Under the pieces are notes generated by a model. The model was not told the origin of the DNA. It did not search any database and saw only the letters and a list, made by a program, of their open reading frames with translations. A stretch of DNA of 8,488 bases from Peptostreptococcaceae bacterium (GTDB taxonomy: Bacteria > Bacillota > Clostridia > Peptostreptococcales > Peptostreptococcaceae). The position numbers and the translations under genes were made by a program. Shown here piece by piece: positions 1 through 6,398 of the stretch (positions are counted from its first letter, which is position 1; the number at the start of each line of letters is the position of its first letter). Location of the stretch: positions 1 to 8,488 of the forward strand of contig JASBZE010000074.1 in the NCBI GenBank assembly GCA_029983575.1, written 5' to 3'.

Positions 1-1
1 T

Positions 2-229
2 GTAAAAGTTAATTCCGGAAAAAATCTTTCAAATGGAGTAACTATGAAAATGGTAGGTGGAAATTATCAAGACGTTGGTTCAGCATCAAAAACTTTTTAC
101 AAACCTGGAACAGCGAAAATACCACAAAATACAAAAGAATGGAATATAAATAGCACAAGACTCCAAGGTCGAAGAGTAAATAATAATTACATGACAGTGT
201 TTGGTTTATGGAGCCCTGATAGCGTTTAA
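2..229 (+). CDS. C-terminal end of an unrecognised protein (5' partial)
   Basis: The frame is open from the first complete codon at position 2 to the TAA at 227-229, giving 75 visible residues, so this is most likely the 3' end of a gene that starts outside the window. The residues before the first Met (VKVNSGKNLSNGVT) look like ordinary protein, which favours a truncated larger gene. The visible part is rich in Gly, Asn, Ser, Thr and aromatic residues, has no hydrophobic helix or Cys, and ends in FGLWSPDSV. This composition suggests a beta-rich, perhaps secreted, domain, but that is inference. An alternative is a complete 61-residue protein starting at ATG 44, which has GGAG at 35-38 five bases upstream. 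I do not recognise the family. It converges on valS, and a 12-base segment spanning its stop codon is repeated in the downstream hairpin. Confidence 0.6.
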   Translation, partial: VKVNSGKNLSNGVTMKMVGGNYQDVGSASKTFYKPGTAKIPQNTKEWNINSTRLQGRRVNNNYMTVFGLWSPDSV

Positions 230-230
230 G
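219..230. repeat. 12-base copy of the hairpin arm, over the upstream stop codon
   Basis: ATAGCGTTTAAG at 219-230 is the exact reverse complement of 422-433 and matches the left arm at 377-387 except for one missing T. It covers the last codons and TAA of the plus-strand gene fragment. With CTAT after it, it also forms a small palindrome (ATAGC, 6-nt loop, GCTAT; 219-234) followed by a T-run at 242-246. That could make a very weak terminator. Confidence 0.45.
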
Positions 231-303
231 CTATACCTGTATTTTTAAAGAACATATTTTGAGCTAAAAGTATATTTAACATTCATTTATTATAGGTTTA
301 ATT

Positions 304-332
304 TTGACATTTTTGTTTGTATAAGTTATTAT
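304..332 (+). promoter_or_regulatory. Sigma-A type promoter with no gene downstream
   Basis: A consensus -35 TTGACA at 304-309 is followed after exactly 17 bp by TATTAT at 327-332, one mismatch from the -10 consensus. Transcription would begin near 339, just where the 339-361 inverted repeat starts. A perfect TATAAT also lies at 334-339 but has no good -35 at the right distance. No plus-strand reading frame follows before valS, which is on the other strand, so the product would be a non-coding RNA or an antisense RNA to the valS 3' end. In such AT-rich DNA a chance match is possible. Confidence 0.45.
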
Positions 333-338
333 ATATAA

Positions 339-361
339 TACCTTCCAAATATTAGAAGGTA
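339..361. repeat. Inverted repeat, 7-bp stem with 9-nt loop
   Basis: TACCTTC at 339-345 is the exact reverse complement of GAAGGTA at 355-361, with a 9-nt loop. There is no T-run on either side, so it is not a standard intrinsic terminator. Its left edge coincides with the predicted start point of the promoter at 304-332, so it would form a 5' stem on that transcript. Confidence 0.55.
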
Positions 362-376
362 AAATAACCACATTTT

Positions 377-433
377 ATAGCGTTAAGAGAATAGTATTTT
401 ATCAAAACATAAATACTTTCTCTTAAACGCTAT
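377..433. repeat. Long imperfect inverted repeat (about 22-bp stem, 11-nt loop)
   Basis: The arm at 377-399 pairs with 411-433. All bases pair except two single-base bulges (A425 and T392), leaving a loop at 400-410. On the plus strand the hairpin is followed by only four T's and then an A-rich run. On the minus strand no T-run follows. It could act as a weak bidirectional terminator between the convergent genes, as the 3' part of a small RNA, or be a degenerate repeat element. The 12-base sequence ATAGCGTTTAAG, in inverted form at 422-433, recurs at 219-230. Confidence 0.7.
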
Positions 434-476
434 TTTATAAAAAAAATATAATCACATAATTTTGGTTAGGTTATGT

Positions 477-524
477 AAAAAGTTTTGTGTATCGGTCCAC
501 CCGATATAGATTATATTTTAAAAC
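477..524 (-). terminator. Possible intrinsic terminator of valS
   Basis: Reading the minus strand just after the valS stop, TATATCGG (508-501) pairs with CCGATACA (495-488) around a 5-nt loop, including one G-T pair. An outer GTTTT (524-520) can pair with AAAAC (486-482), and five T's (481-477) follow directly. The 11-nt internal loop makes the outer helix weak, so this is a tentative call. Confidence 0.35.
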
Positions 525-538
525 ATTCTAATTTAAAT

Positions 539-3199
539 CTATCTATCCTTTAGTTTAGCCAATCTAGCATCCAAGTCCTCTAACATAGCTTCAAATTTTA
601 CTTTCTTTTCCTTTTCGCTATCTACCAAAGCCTGTGGAGCCTTTTCGATAAATCCTTTATTGCTAAGTTTTCCGTCTACCCTCTTAATCTCAGAAAGTAT
701 ATTCTCTCTTTCTTTAGTCAATCTCTCAATTTCCTTATCGAAATCTATTAAATCTGATAGAGGAATGAAAAGCTTGGTTCCATCTACATTTACTGCTACA
801 CTATCTTCTGGAACAGATTTTTCGTCTTCAGTTATCTCTACTTCTGAAGTATATCCTAGAGTAAGGAAATAATCCTGTCCAAGTTTAATAGCCTCTAAAT
901 ACTTCTTATCTGATATAGCTATTAACTTGGCCTTTTTTGATGGAGGAACATTCATCTCTGCCCTCGCATTTCTTATCGCCCTAACAGCATCCATAACGTG
1001 ATTCATATTAAACTCTTCTACCTCATAATTGTCTTCTTCCTTAGCTCTTGGCCACTGTGACACCATTATACTTCCTTCAACTGTTGGTAGGTGTTTGAAT
1101 ATCTCCTCAGTTATAAATGGAGTGAATGGATGAAGCAGTTTTAGTATTTTTTCAAGTACATATGTAAGTACGTATAGAGCTGTGGCCTTTGCCCTTTCAT
1201 CATCTCCATAAAGCCTTGGCTTAACAATTTCAATATACCAGTCACAGTACTCATTCCATGTAAACTCATAAGCTTTTTGAAGTGCTATACCTAGTTCAAA
1301 CTTATCCATATTTACATTTATCTCATCAATAACAGTATTAAGTCTAGATATTATCCATTTATCTGCAAGGGTCATATTATCCCTAGCTTCACTTTCAGTA
1401 ATTGATTTTGCTAGTTTTTCATCGTAATTCATAAACACGAACCTAGACGCATTCCATAGTTTATTATTGAAATTACGTGCAAATTCTACTCTCTCCATAT
1501 GGAACCTCATGTCGTTACCAGGTGAGTTCCCTGTAGTTAGCGTAAATCTAAGTGCATCTGCTCCGTATTCATCTATTATTTCAAGTGGGTCTATTCCGTT
1601 TCCTAGAGACTTACTCATCTTTCTTCCCTGGGCATCCCTTACTAGACCGTGAATTAAAACGTGAGAAAATGGCTTTTCCTTCATTGAGAACATAGCTGAA
1701 AATGCCATCCTAACAACCCAGAAGAATATAATGTCATATCCAGTTACAAGTACATCGGTTGGATAGTAGTAATCTAATATGTCGGTCTTTTCCGGCCATC
1801 CCATAGTTGAAAAAGGCCACAGACCTGATGAAAACCAAGTATCTAGTACATCCTCATCCTGTTTTATGTTTTTAGATCCACACTTAGTGCAGGATTTTGG
1901 TTCTTCCATAGCTACCATCAATTCACCACAGTCTTGGCAGTAGTACGCAGGGATTTGATGACCCCACCACAATTGCCTAGATATACACCAATCTCTGATA
2001 TTTTCTAGCCATTGCATATAAGTCTTGTCAAACTTATCAGGAACAAAACCTAGTTCGCCGCTCTTCAAAATCTCCATAGCCGGCTTAGCTAGTTCCTTCA
2101 TTTCGACAAACCACTGTAGTGAAAGCCTAGGTTCTATAGTTGTATGACATCTATAGCAAGTTCCAACAGCGTGATCGTGATCTTTTATCTTTATCATATG
2201 GCCTGCTTCTTCTAAATCTTTTACTATCGCGTCTCTACACTCATACCTAGTCATTCCCTCGTACTTACCACAAAGTTCATTCATCGTTGCGTCATCATTC
2301 ATTACGTTGATTTCTTCTAGGTTATGTCTCTTTCCTACCTCGAAGTCATTTGGATCGTGAGCTGGAGTCATCTTAACAGCACCTGAACCGAAGTCCTTAT
2401 CAACATAATCATCAGCTACTATTGGTAGCTCCCTACCGAAAAGTGGTAGTATAGCCGTTTTTCCAACTAAGTGAGTATATCTTTCGTCATCGGGATTTAC
2501 TGCGATCCCACTATCCCCTATGATAGTCTCAGGCCTTGTCGTAGCAATCTCTAGAAAATCGTCACTATCCTTTAGATAATATTTTATGTGGTAAAATTTA
2601 CCCTTAGAATCCTCATGCTCTACCTCTGCATCTGAGAGAGTCGTCAAACAATCTGGACACCAGTTGATTATCCTGTTTCCCCTGTATATGTGCCCAGCTT
2701 CGTACAAATCTACGAAAAATTTCCTTACTGCCTTGTTACAAACCTCGTCCATGGTAAATCTTTCCCTAGACCAGTCGCAAGAATCTCCCAATTTTTTTAA
2801 TTGGTTTTCGATTTTTCCTCCAAACTCGTCTTTCCAAGCCCATGCTCTCTTCAAAAATTCTTCTCTACCTATTTCGTACTTAGTCTTGCCCTCTTCTTTT
2901 TTTATCCTGTCGACTACCTTTACCTCAGTAGCTATAGAGGCGTGGTCAGTACCTGGTATCCAAAGAGCCTCAAATCCGTCCATCCTCTTCCATCTTATCA
3001 ATATATCCTGTAGAGTATGATCGAGAGCATGACCCATATGAAGCTGTCCAGTTATGTTTGGCGGCGGCATTACAATTGTAAAAGGCTTCTTATCGGGATT
3101 TGGACTAGACTTAAAATATCCTTTTTCCATCCATTCATCATACAATCTCTTTTCAAAATCCTTAGGATTATATGTCTTAGCTAAATTATTATCGCACAT
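539..3199 (-). CDS. valS: Valine--tRNA ligase (ValRS)
   Basis: Class I aminoacyl-tRNA synthetase that charges tRNA-Val with valine in the cytoplasm. At 886 residues it has normal bacterial ValRS length. The HIGH signature appears as HMGH at residues 54-57 after PPPNITGQL, and KMSKS is at 527-531 in GRKMSKSLGNG. The CP1 editing domain, which clears mischarged threonine, begins near TTRPET (220-225). Zinc-knuckle cysteines are visible as WCPDC (180-184), CYRC, and a CQDC/CTKC pair before DVLDTWFSSGLWP. The C-terminus (about 820-886) is a charged coiled coil typical of ValRS. The ATG at 3199 follows a strong AAGGAGG eight bases or so upstream. It is a single-gene unit controlled by the T-box leader at 3260-3505 and converges on the gene at the left edge. 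Identity is certain; nothing is truncated. Confidence 0.98.
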   Translation of the reverse strand: MCDNNLAKTYNPKDFEKRLYDEWMEKGYFKSSPNPDKKPFTIVMPPPNITGQLHMGHALDHTLQDILIRWKRMDGFEALWIPGTDHASIATEVKVVDRIKKEEGKTKYEIGREEFLKRAWAWKDEFGGKIENQLKKLGDSCDWSRERFTMDEVCNKAVRKFFVDLYEAGHIYRGNRIINWCPDCLTTLSDAEVEHEDSKGKFYHIKYYLKDSDDFLEIATTRPETIIGDSGIAVNPDDERYTHLVGKTAILPLFGRELPIVADDYVDKDFGSGAVKMTPAHDPNDFEVGKRHNLEEINVMNDDATMNELCGKYEGMTRYECRDAIVKDLEEAGHMIKIKDHDHAVGTCYRCHTTIEPRLSLQWFVEMKELAKPAMEILKSGELGFVPDKFDKTYMQWLENIRDWCISRQLWWGHQIPAYYCQDCGELMVAMEEPKSCTKCGSKNIKQDEDVLDTWFSSGLWPFSTMGWPEKTDILDYYYPTDVLVTGYDIIFFWVVRMAFSAMFSMKEKPFSHVLIHGLVRDAQGRKMSKSLGNGIDPLEIIDEYGADALRFTLTTGNSPGNDMRFHMERVEFARNFNNKLWNASRFVFMNYDEKLAKSITESEARDNMTLADKWIISRLNTVIDEINVNMDKFELGIALQKAYEFTWNEYCDWYIEIVKPRLYGDDERAKATALYVLTYVLEKILKLLHPFTPFITEEIFKHLPTVEGSIMVSQWPRAKEEDNYEVEEFNMNHVMDAVRAIRNARAEMNVPPSKKAKLIAISDKKYLEAIKLGQDYFLTLGYTSEVEITEDEKSVPEDSVAVNVDGTKLFIPLSDLIDFDKEIERLTKERENILSEIKRVDGKLSNKGFIEKAPQALVDSEKEKKVKFEAMLEDLDARLAKLKDR

Positions 3200-3259
3200 A
3201 CTTACCTCCTTGATTAAATCTTATTTTAGATTATCCTATATCTATTATTCAAACTAAAT

Positions 3260-3294
3260 AAAAAGAGCCTTTCATCCCAAAGGACGAAAAGCTC
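3260..3294 (-). terminator. T-box regulated intrinsic terminator
   Basis: On the minus strand, 3294-3282 pairs with 3277-3265 in a 13-bp stem (GAGCTTTTCGTCC against GGATGAAAGGCTC, with two G-T pairs). It is closed by a TTTG loop and followed by five T's (3264-3260). It shares the CGTCCTT segment with the antiterminator, giving mutually exclusive folds. It ends about 60 bp before the valS start. Confidence 0.93.
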
Positions 3295-3505
3295 GCGTTA
3301 CCACCTTAATTCCGACTATGCCGGCACTCAAAAGACGTATCGGGTCCAACCGCCCCCACTACTTAATTTCACAGGGGATGCTCATAAGCTACTTCAAGGT
3401 CACATTTACCTAGATGGCCTCACAGCCCACGAACCATCATCTCTGAAGGTTTATAACCCTTACTACTCTTAATCACCGCATATATGGAATTGTTTGAAAA
3501 TTATG
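3260..3505 (-). promoter_or_regulatory. T-box riboswitch, valine specifier (valS leader)
   Basis: A tRNA-sensing leader. The T-box sequence AAGGTGGTAACGCG lies at 3307-3294 on the minus strand. Its UGGU bulge complements the ACCA 3' end expected of uncharged tRNA-Val. Upstream is Stem I, with the AGAGA motif near 3444, a distal GATGG/CCATC helix (about 3438-3413), and a specifier loop reading TTGAAGTAGC. There GTA (3392-3390) is a valine codon, matching the gene it controls. A stem III-like CCGG-CATAG-TCGG hairpin precedes the T-box. AAGG (3307-3304) can pair with CCTT (3283-3280) as the antiterminator, in competition with the terminator. Uncharged tRNA-Val should promote read-through into valS. 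The 5' end is inferred from the promoter. Confidence 0.96.
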
Positions 3506-3511
3506 TAATAA

Positions 3512-3540
3512 ATTATATACTATCAAAGTTTAAGTGTCAA
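3512..3540 (-). promoter_or_regulatory. Consensus sigma-A promoter for valS
   Basis: TTGACA (3540-3535) and TATAAT (3517-3512) are both perfect consensus boxes, separated by exactly 17 bp. The start point is expected near 3505, about 25 bases before the conserved part of the T-box leader. The upstream DNA (3541-3590) has A-runs on this strand that could act as an UP element. Confidence 0.88.
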
Positions 3541-3553
3541 GTGTATTAGAAAC

Positions 3554-3581
3554 TTTTTTAATATCTTTTTTTTAATATCTT
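3554..3581. repeat. Perfect 14-bp tandem duplication
   Basis: TTTTTTAATATCTT occurs twice with no gap, at 3554-3567 and 3568-3581, and a partial third copy follows. It lies between the transketolase stop and the valS promoter. On the minus strand it places A-runs about 50 and 64 bases before the predicted start point. I see no GC-containing hairpin in 3541-3626 that would terminate the transketolase transcript. Confidence 0.8.
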
Positions 3582-3626
3582 TAATAAGTTTTATATTATA
3601 CACATTTTAACTATCTATCTAGCTAC

Positions 3627-4553
3627 TTACATTAACTCCTTAACTTTTTTTACAATTTCATCAGATGTCAACTTATATTTTTCGAGTAGGGCATCTGGTT
3701 TACCAGACTCTCCGAATGTATCGAGAGTACCTACCCTTTTAACAGGAACAGGGTGATTTTCTGAAACTACCTCTGCCACAGCTGCACCAAGTCCACCGAT
3801 AACATTGTGTTCCTCAGCAGTTACTATCTTTCCTGTTTCTTTAGCAGCCTTTATAATAGCTTCCTCATCTATAGGTTTAATAGAGTACATATTTAATACC
3901 CTAGCGTTAATACCTTCTTCTTTAAGTTTATCAGCAGCTTCTAATGCCTTGTCAACCATTATACCACAAGCCATGATAGTTACGTCATTTCCTTCTCTTA
4001 GCTCATATGAACCGCCGATCTTGCACTCGAAGTCCTCTGGCATAACGACAGGAACTGCAGCTCTTCCTAGTCTAACATACATTGGTCCTACGTAATCTGC
4101 TGCCATTTCGATTATTTTCTTAGTATCGTTGGCATCTGCAGGTACCATTACAGTCATATTTGGAAGAGTTCTCATAATTGAGATATCTTCTAGACACTGG
4201 TGAGATCCACCGTCTTCTCCAACTGTAAGACCAGCGTGTGTAGCACATATCTTCACGTTTAACTTAGGATAACAAACTGAGTTTCTAATTATCTCAAAAG
4301 CCCTACCCGCTGCGAACATAGCAAAAGTAGAAGCGAAAGGAACCTTACCGCTGGCAGCAAAACCACAAGCAGCTCCTATCAAGTTTTGTTCAGCTATACC
4401 CATGTTGAAAAATCTATTAGGATATTCCTTGGCAAATACAGAAGTCTTAGTTGAACCAGAAAGGTCAGCATCTAATACCACTATATTGTCATATGATCCA
4501 CCTATTTCAGCCAAAGCCTTACCATAGGCCTCTCTAGTAGCAATCTTACTCAT
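3627..4553 (-). CDS. Transketolase, C-terminal subunit
   Basis: Second half of a split transketolase (308 residues). It carries the pyrimidine-binding domain (about 1-165) and the C-terminal domain (about 180-308). The MGIAEQN motif at 51-57 supplies the catalytic Glu55 that activates the thiamine diphosphate aminopyrimidine. THAGLTVGEDGGSHQ (105-119) is the conserved substrate and cofactor loop. EEHNVIGGLG near 245 is typical of the C-terminal domain. With its partner it transfers two-carbon ketol units in the non-oxidative pentose phosphate pathway. The ATG at 4553 lies inside the end of the upstream subunit gene (8-bp overlap), with GGAGG nine bases upstream, so the two are translationally coupled. 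Split pairs of this size are known in Firmicutes and archaea. The sugar specificity cannot be read from the sequence. Confidence 0.95.
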   Translation of the reverse strand: MSKIATREAYGKALAEIGGSYDNIVVLDADLSGSTKTSVFAKEYPNRFFNMGIAEQNLIGAACGFAASGKVPFASTFAMFAAGRAFEIIRNSVCYPKLNVKICATHAGLTVGEDGGSHQCLEDISIMRTLPNMTVMVPADANDTKKIIEMAADYVGPMYVRLGRAAVPVVMPEDFECKIGGSYELREGNDVTIMACGIMVDKALEAADKLKEEGINARVLNMYSIKPIDEEAIIKAAKETGKIVTAEEHNVIGGLGAAVAEVVSENHPVPVKRVGTLDTFGESGKPDALLEKYKLTSDEIVKKVKELM

Positions 4554-5373
4554 CTACTTCAACCTCCAATTCCTTTATAGCTTCGTTGTATTGTTCTTCA
4601 TTTGGCGCAGAACCATGCCATTTAGCAAGATTTTCCATAAATGAAACTCCCTTGCCCTTTACAGTCTTAGCTATGATCATAGTTGGTTTGCCAACAGTTT
4701 CTTTGAACATATCAAGAGCTGCGAAAATTTGGTCGAAGTCGTGACCATCTATTTCTATTACATTCCATCCAAAAGACTTGAATTTGTCGTTTATGTGTCC
4801 GATATCCATAACGTCCTCAACCTTACCGTCTATTTGAAGTCCATTAGAATCTAAAAACACTGCTAGATTATCAAGCTTATAATTAGCCGCACTCATTGCA
4901 GCCTCCCATATGATTCCCTCTTGAACCTCACCATCTCCTACTATGGCGTACACGTTCCATGGAGAACTGTACATTTTTGAAGACATTGCTATACCGCAAG
5001 CTACAGACAATCCTTGTCCAAGAGAACCAGTAGACATATCAACACCAGGAACCTTTTTCATATCAGGGTGTCCTTGAAGAATACTGTCTATCTGTCTAAA
5101 GTTCTTTAGTTCTTCCTTAGGGAAATATCCCTTTTCTGCAAGTACAGCATAAAGAGCTGGGCAAGCGTGTCCCTTTGATAGGACGAATCTATCCCTGTCT
5201 TCCATTTGAGGATTTGCAGGATCTATATTCATCTCATCGTAATATAGACTTGTCAGAATCTCAACTATTGATAGCGATCCGCCTGGATGACCAGAACTAG
5301 CGCTGAATACTTCTGTCAAAATATCTTTTCTGAGATTTAAAGCAATACTTTGTAATCTCTTATGATCTCTCAT
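4546..5373 (-). CDS. Transketolase, N-terminal subunit
   Basis: First half of the split enzyme (275 residues), holding the domain that binds the diphosphate end of thiamine diphosphate. SGHPGG at 27-32 and SKGHA at 66-70 are typical transketolase motifs. The cofactor motif runs from GDG (146-148), with EVQEG after it, to Asn177 in FLDSNGLQ, where Mg is bound. HGSAPN at 253-258 carries a conserved His. The protein stops where the single-chain enzyme would enter its pyrimidine domain, which the next gene supplies. The ATG at 5373 is preceded by AGGAGGT at good spacing. Transcription probably starts from the extended -10 promoter at 5406-5414. The adjacent thiamine genes fit an enzyme that needs thiamine diphosphate, though adjacency does not prove co-regulation. 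Confidence 0.95.
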   Translation of the reverse strand: MRDHKRLQSIALNLRKDILTEVFSASSGHPGGSLSIVEILTSLYYDEMNIDPANPQMEDRDRFVLSKGHACPALYAVLAEKGYFPKEELKNFRQIDSILQGHPDMKKVPGVDMSTGSLGQGLSVACGIAMSSKMYSSPWNVYAIVGDGEVQEGIIWEAAMSAANYKLDNLAVFLDSNGLQIDGKVEDVMDIGHINDKFKSFGWNVIEIDGHDFDQIFAALDMFKETVGKPTMIIAKTVKGKGVSFMENLAKWHGSAPNEEQYNEAIKELEVEVDE

Positions 5374-5405
5374 CTTACTACCTCCTGAATTTTAGATACC
5401 TATCC

Positions 5406-5414
5406 ATTATAACA
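5406..5414 (-). promoter_or_regulatory. Extended -10 promoter for the transketolase pair
   Basis: TGTTATAAT on the minus strand (5414-5406) is a full extended -10 element with a perfect TATAAT hexamer. It sits in the 116-bp gap between the CBS gene and the transketolase start, 33 bp from the ATG. The -35 at 17 bp is poor (TTTATT, 5434-5429). A TTGAAA lies too far upstream (5442-5437, 25 bp). The expected start point is near 5399. No clear terminator for the CBS gene was seen in the gap. Confidence 0.55.
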
Positions 5415-5489
5415 TCTATTGCCGAAAAAATAAAGTTTTCAACCTCAGTATTTCCCAGTATTTGAATATATTTGAGACCTTTAGGCCCA

Positions 5490-5951
5490 TTAGTCTTTGT
5501 ATAGGGATTTGATTATATCATACCTAGCTATGATGCCGTGTAAAACTCCCTCATCATCTACAACCGGAACTCTGTTTACTGAATTTTTTATCATTACATT
5601 GGCAACTGTATCAAAGCTATCATCCAAATTAACAGTTACAATTTCTTTGCTCATCAAGTCCTCAACCTTGTAAGCCGCTACCTTCTTAAGATCAGATTCA
5701 AGATCCTTTAAATTGTCTATAAAAATAATACCCTCTAAAAAATTAATAAATTGAGGAGTTTCAATGCTTTTTTGTTTCTTGAGTATATCTGTTTCAGAAA
5801 TAATTCCTATAACCTTGTTGTTCTCATCGACAACTGGTAACCCTCCGATTTTATCATCTAGTAGCTTTTTAGCAATGATCTCAATAGTCTCATCCTTCTT
5901 AGCCACCTTAACATCTGATATCATAATATCCCTTGCTAATTTTTCACTCAT
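5490..5951 (-). CDS. Tandem CBS-domain protein
   Basis: A 153-residue soluble protein made almost entirely of two CBS domains (a Bateman module), the fold that usually senses adenine nucleotides or related ligands. CBS1 covers about 10-58 (GGLPVVDENNKVIGIISETD at 36-55). CBS2 covers about 99-150 (NRVPVVDDEGVLHGIIARYD at 126-145). The charged linker (61-94) contains a hydrophobic FLEGIIFID patch. No enzyme, DNA-binding or membrane domain is attached, so it may act as a free-standing regulator, but ligand and partner are unknown. The ATG at 5951 has GAGGTGA just upstream. It lies 53 bp after acpS on the same strand, so co-transcription is plausible, and is separated from transketolase by a promoter-bearing gap. 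Confidence 0.93.
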   Translation of the reverse strand: MSEKLARDIMISDVKVAKKDETIEIIAKKLLDDKIGGLPVVDENNKVIGIISETDILKKQKSIETPQFINFLEGIIFIDNLKDLESDLKKVAAYKVEDLMSKEIVTVNLDDSFDTVANVMIKNSVNRVPVVDDEGVLHGIIARYDIIKSLYKD

Positions 5952-6004
5952 AATCTCACCTCATTTATATAGTATGACTAACTACAGTATTGAAATATAA
6001 TTTT

Positions 6005-6370
6005 TCAATAAGCTATTGCAGTAGCTGTAGCATAGTCTTTGCAGTGTGAAATGCTCACCTTTATCTGTTTTATTTCCCTATCTAACATGATTGAACCAAG
6101 CTTATCACCCACTGATACCACGGGGTTTCCGAGCTCATCACGCAAGATTTCAAAGTCAGTAGCGTTAAAACTCCTAAATCCAGTACCTACAGCTTTTACT
6201 ACGGCTTCCTTTGCCGCAAAATTTCCAGCTATGGTTTGATATTTATTGGATTTAGCATTAAAAAGCTCTATCTCTCTCTCGGTAAAAACTTTAGACAAAA
6301 ATCGCTCGTTCTTTTCGCATGCTGCTCTTATTCTCTCTATCTCGATAATATCTGTCCCAATCTCAAAAAT
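6005..6370 (-). CDS. acpS: Holo-[acyl-carrier-protein] synthase
   Basis: Transfers 4'-phosphopantetheine from CoA to a serine of acyl carrier protein, activating it for fatty acid synthesis. EIGTDIIEIERI near the N-terminus holds the Mg-binding Asp, and FAAKEAVVKAVGTG holds the conserved Glu and Lys. KVSISHCKDYATA is the C-terminal signature. Start choice: the frame opens at GTG 6388, but a strong GGAGG (6384-6380) lies inside that reading and GTG has no ribosome site of its own. The next suitable codon is ATT at 6370, nine bases after GGAGG. It gives 121 residues beginning (M)FEIGTD, close to the family start MIxGIGTD. No ATG, TTG or other GTG is available in frame nearby. A TATAAT at 6398-6393 could be an internal promoter, but its -35 is poor. 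It follows the TenI-like gene by 28 bp. Confidence 0.9.
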   Translation of the reverse strand: MFEIGTDIIEIERIRAACEKNERFLSKVFTEREIELFNAKSNKYQTIAGNFAAKEAVVKAVGTGFRSFNATDFEILRDELGNPVVSVGDKLGSIMLDREIKQIKVSISHCKDYATATAIAY

Positions 6371-6388
6371 AGCGATGCACCTCCACAC
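6371..6388 (-). promoter_or_regulatory. Ribosome binding site deciding the acpS start
   Basis: GGAGG at 6384-6380 (minus strand) is the only Shine-Dalgarno match near acpS. It stands nine bases before ATT (6370-6368), three before ATC (6376-6374), and lies downstream of GTG (6388-6386). It therefore points to ATT as initiator, with GTG as the conventional alternative. Confidence 0.6.
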
Positions 6389-6398
6389 AAATATTATA

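Larger units (their letters stand above)
230..538. other. Gene-free convergent intergenic region with promoter and hairpins
   Basis: This 309-bp AT-rich stretch separates the plus-strand gene fragment from the 3' end of valS. I see no open frame of useful length and no tRNA-like cloverleaf. It contains a promoter-like pair at 304-332 (plus strand), an inverted repeat at 339-361, a long imperfect hairpin at 377-433, and a short GC-containing hairpin at 488-508 that may end valS transcription. Each is listed separately. Confidence 0.7.

Noticed and set aside
2664..3020. A 118-residue plus-strand open frame opposite valS
   Set aside because: It lies wholly antisense to the well-conserved catalytic and N-terminal part of valS, has low-complexity Ser/Phe/Leu composition and no ribosome site, so it is a shadow frame. 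The same holds for other plus-strand frames over valS, transketolase, CBS, acpS and thiH.
6393..6398. TATAAT upstream of acpS as an internal promoter
   Set aside because: The hexamer is perfect, but the best -35 at 17 bp is TAGAAT and no extended -10 is present. It overlaps the end of the upstream gene, so I do not list it as a feature.
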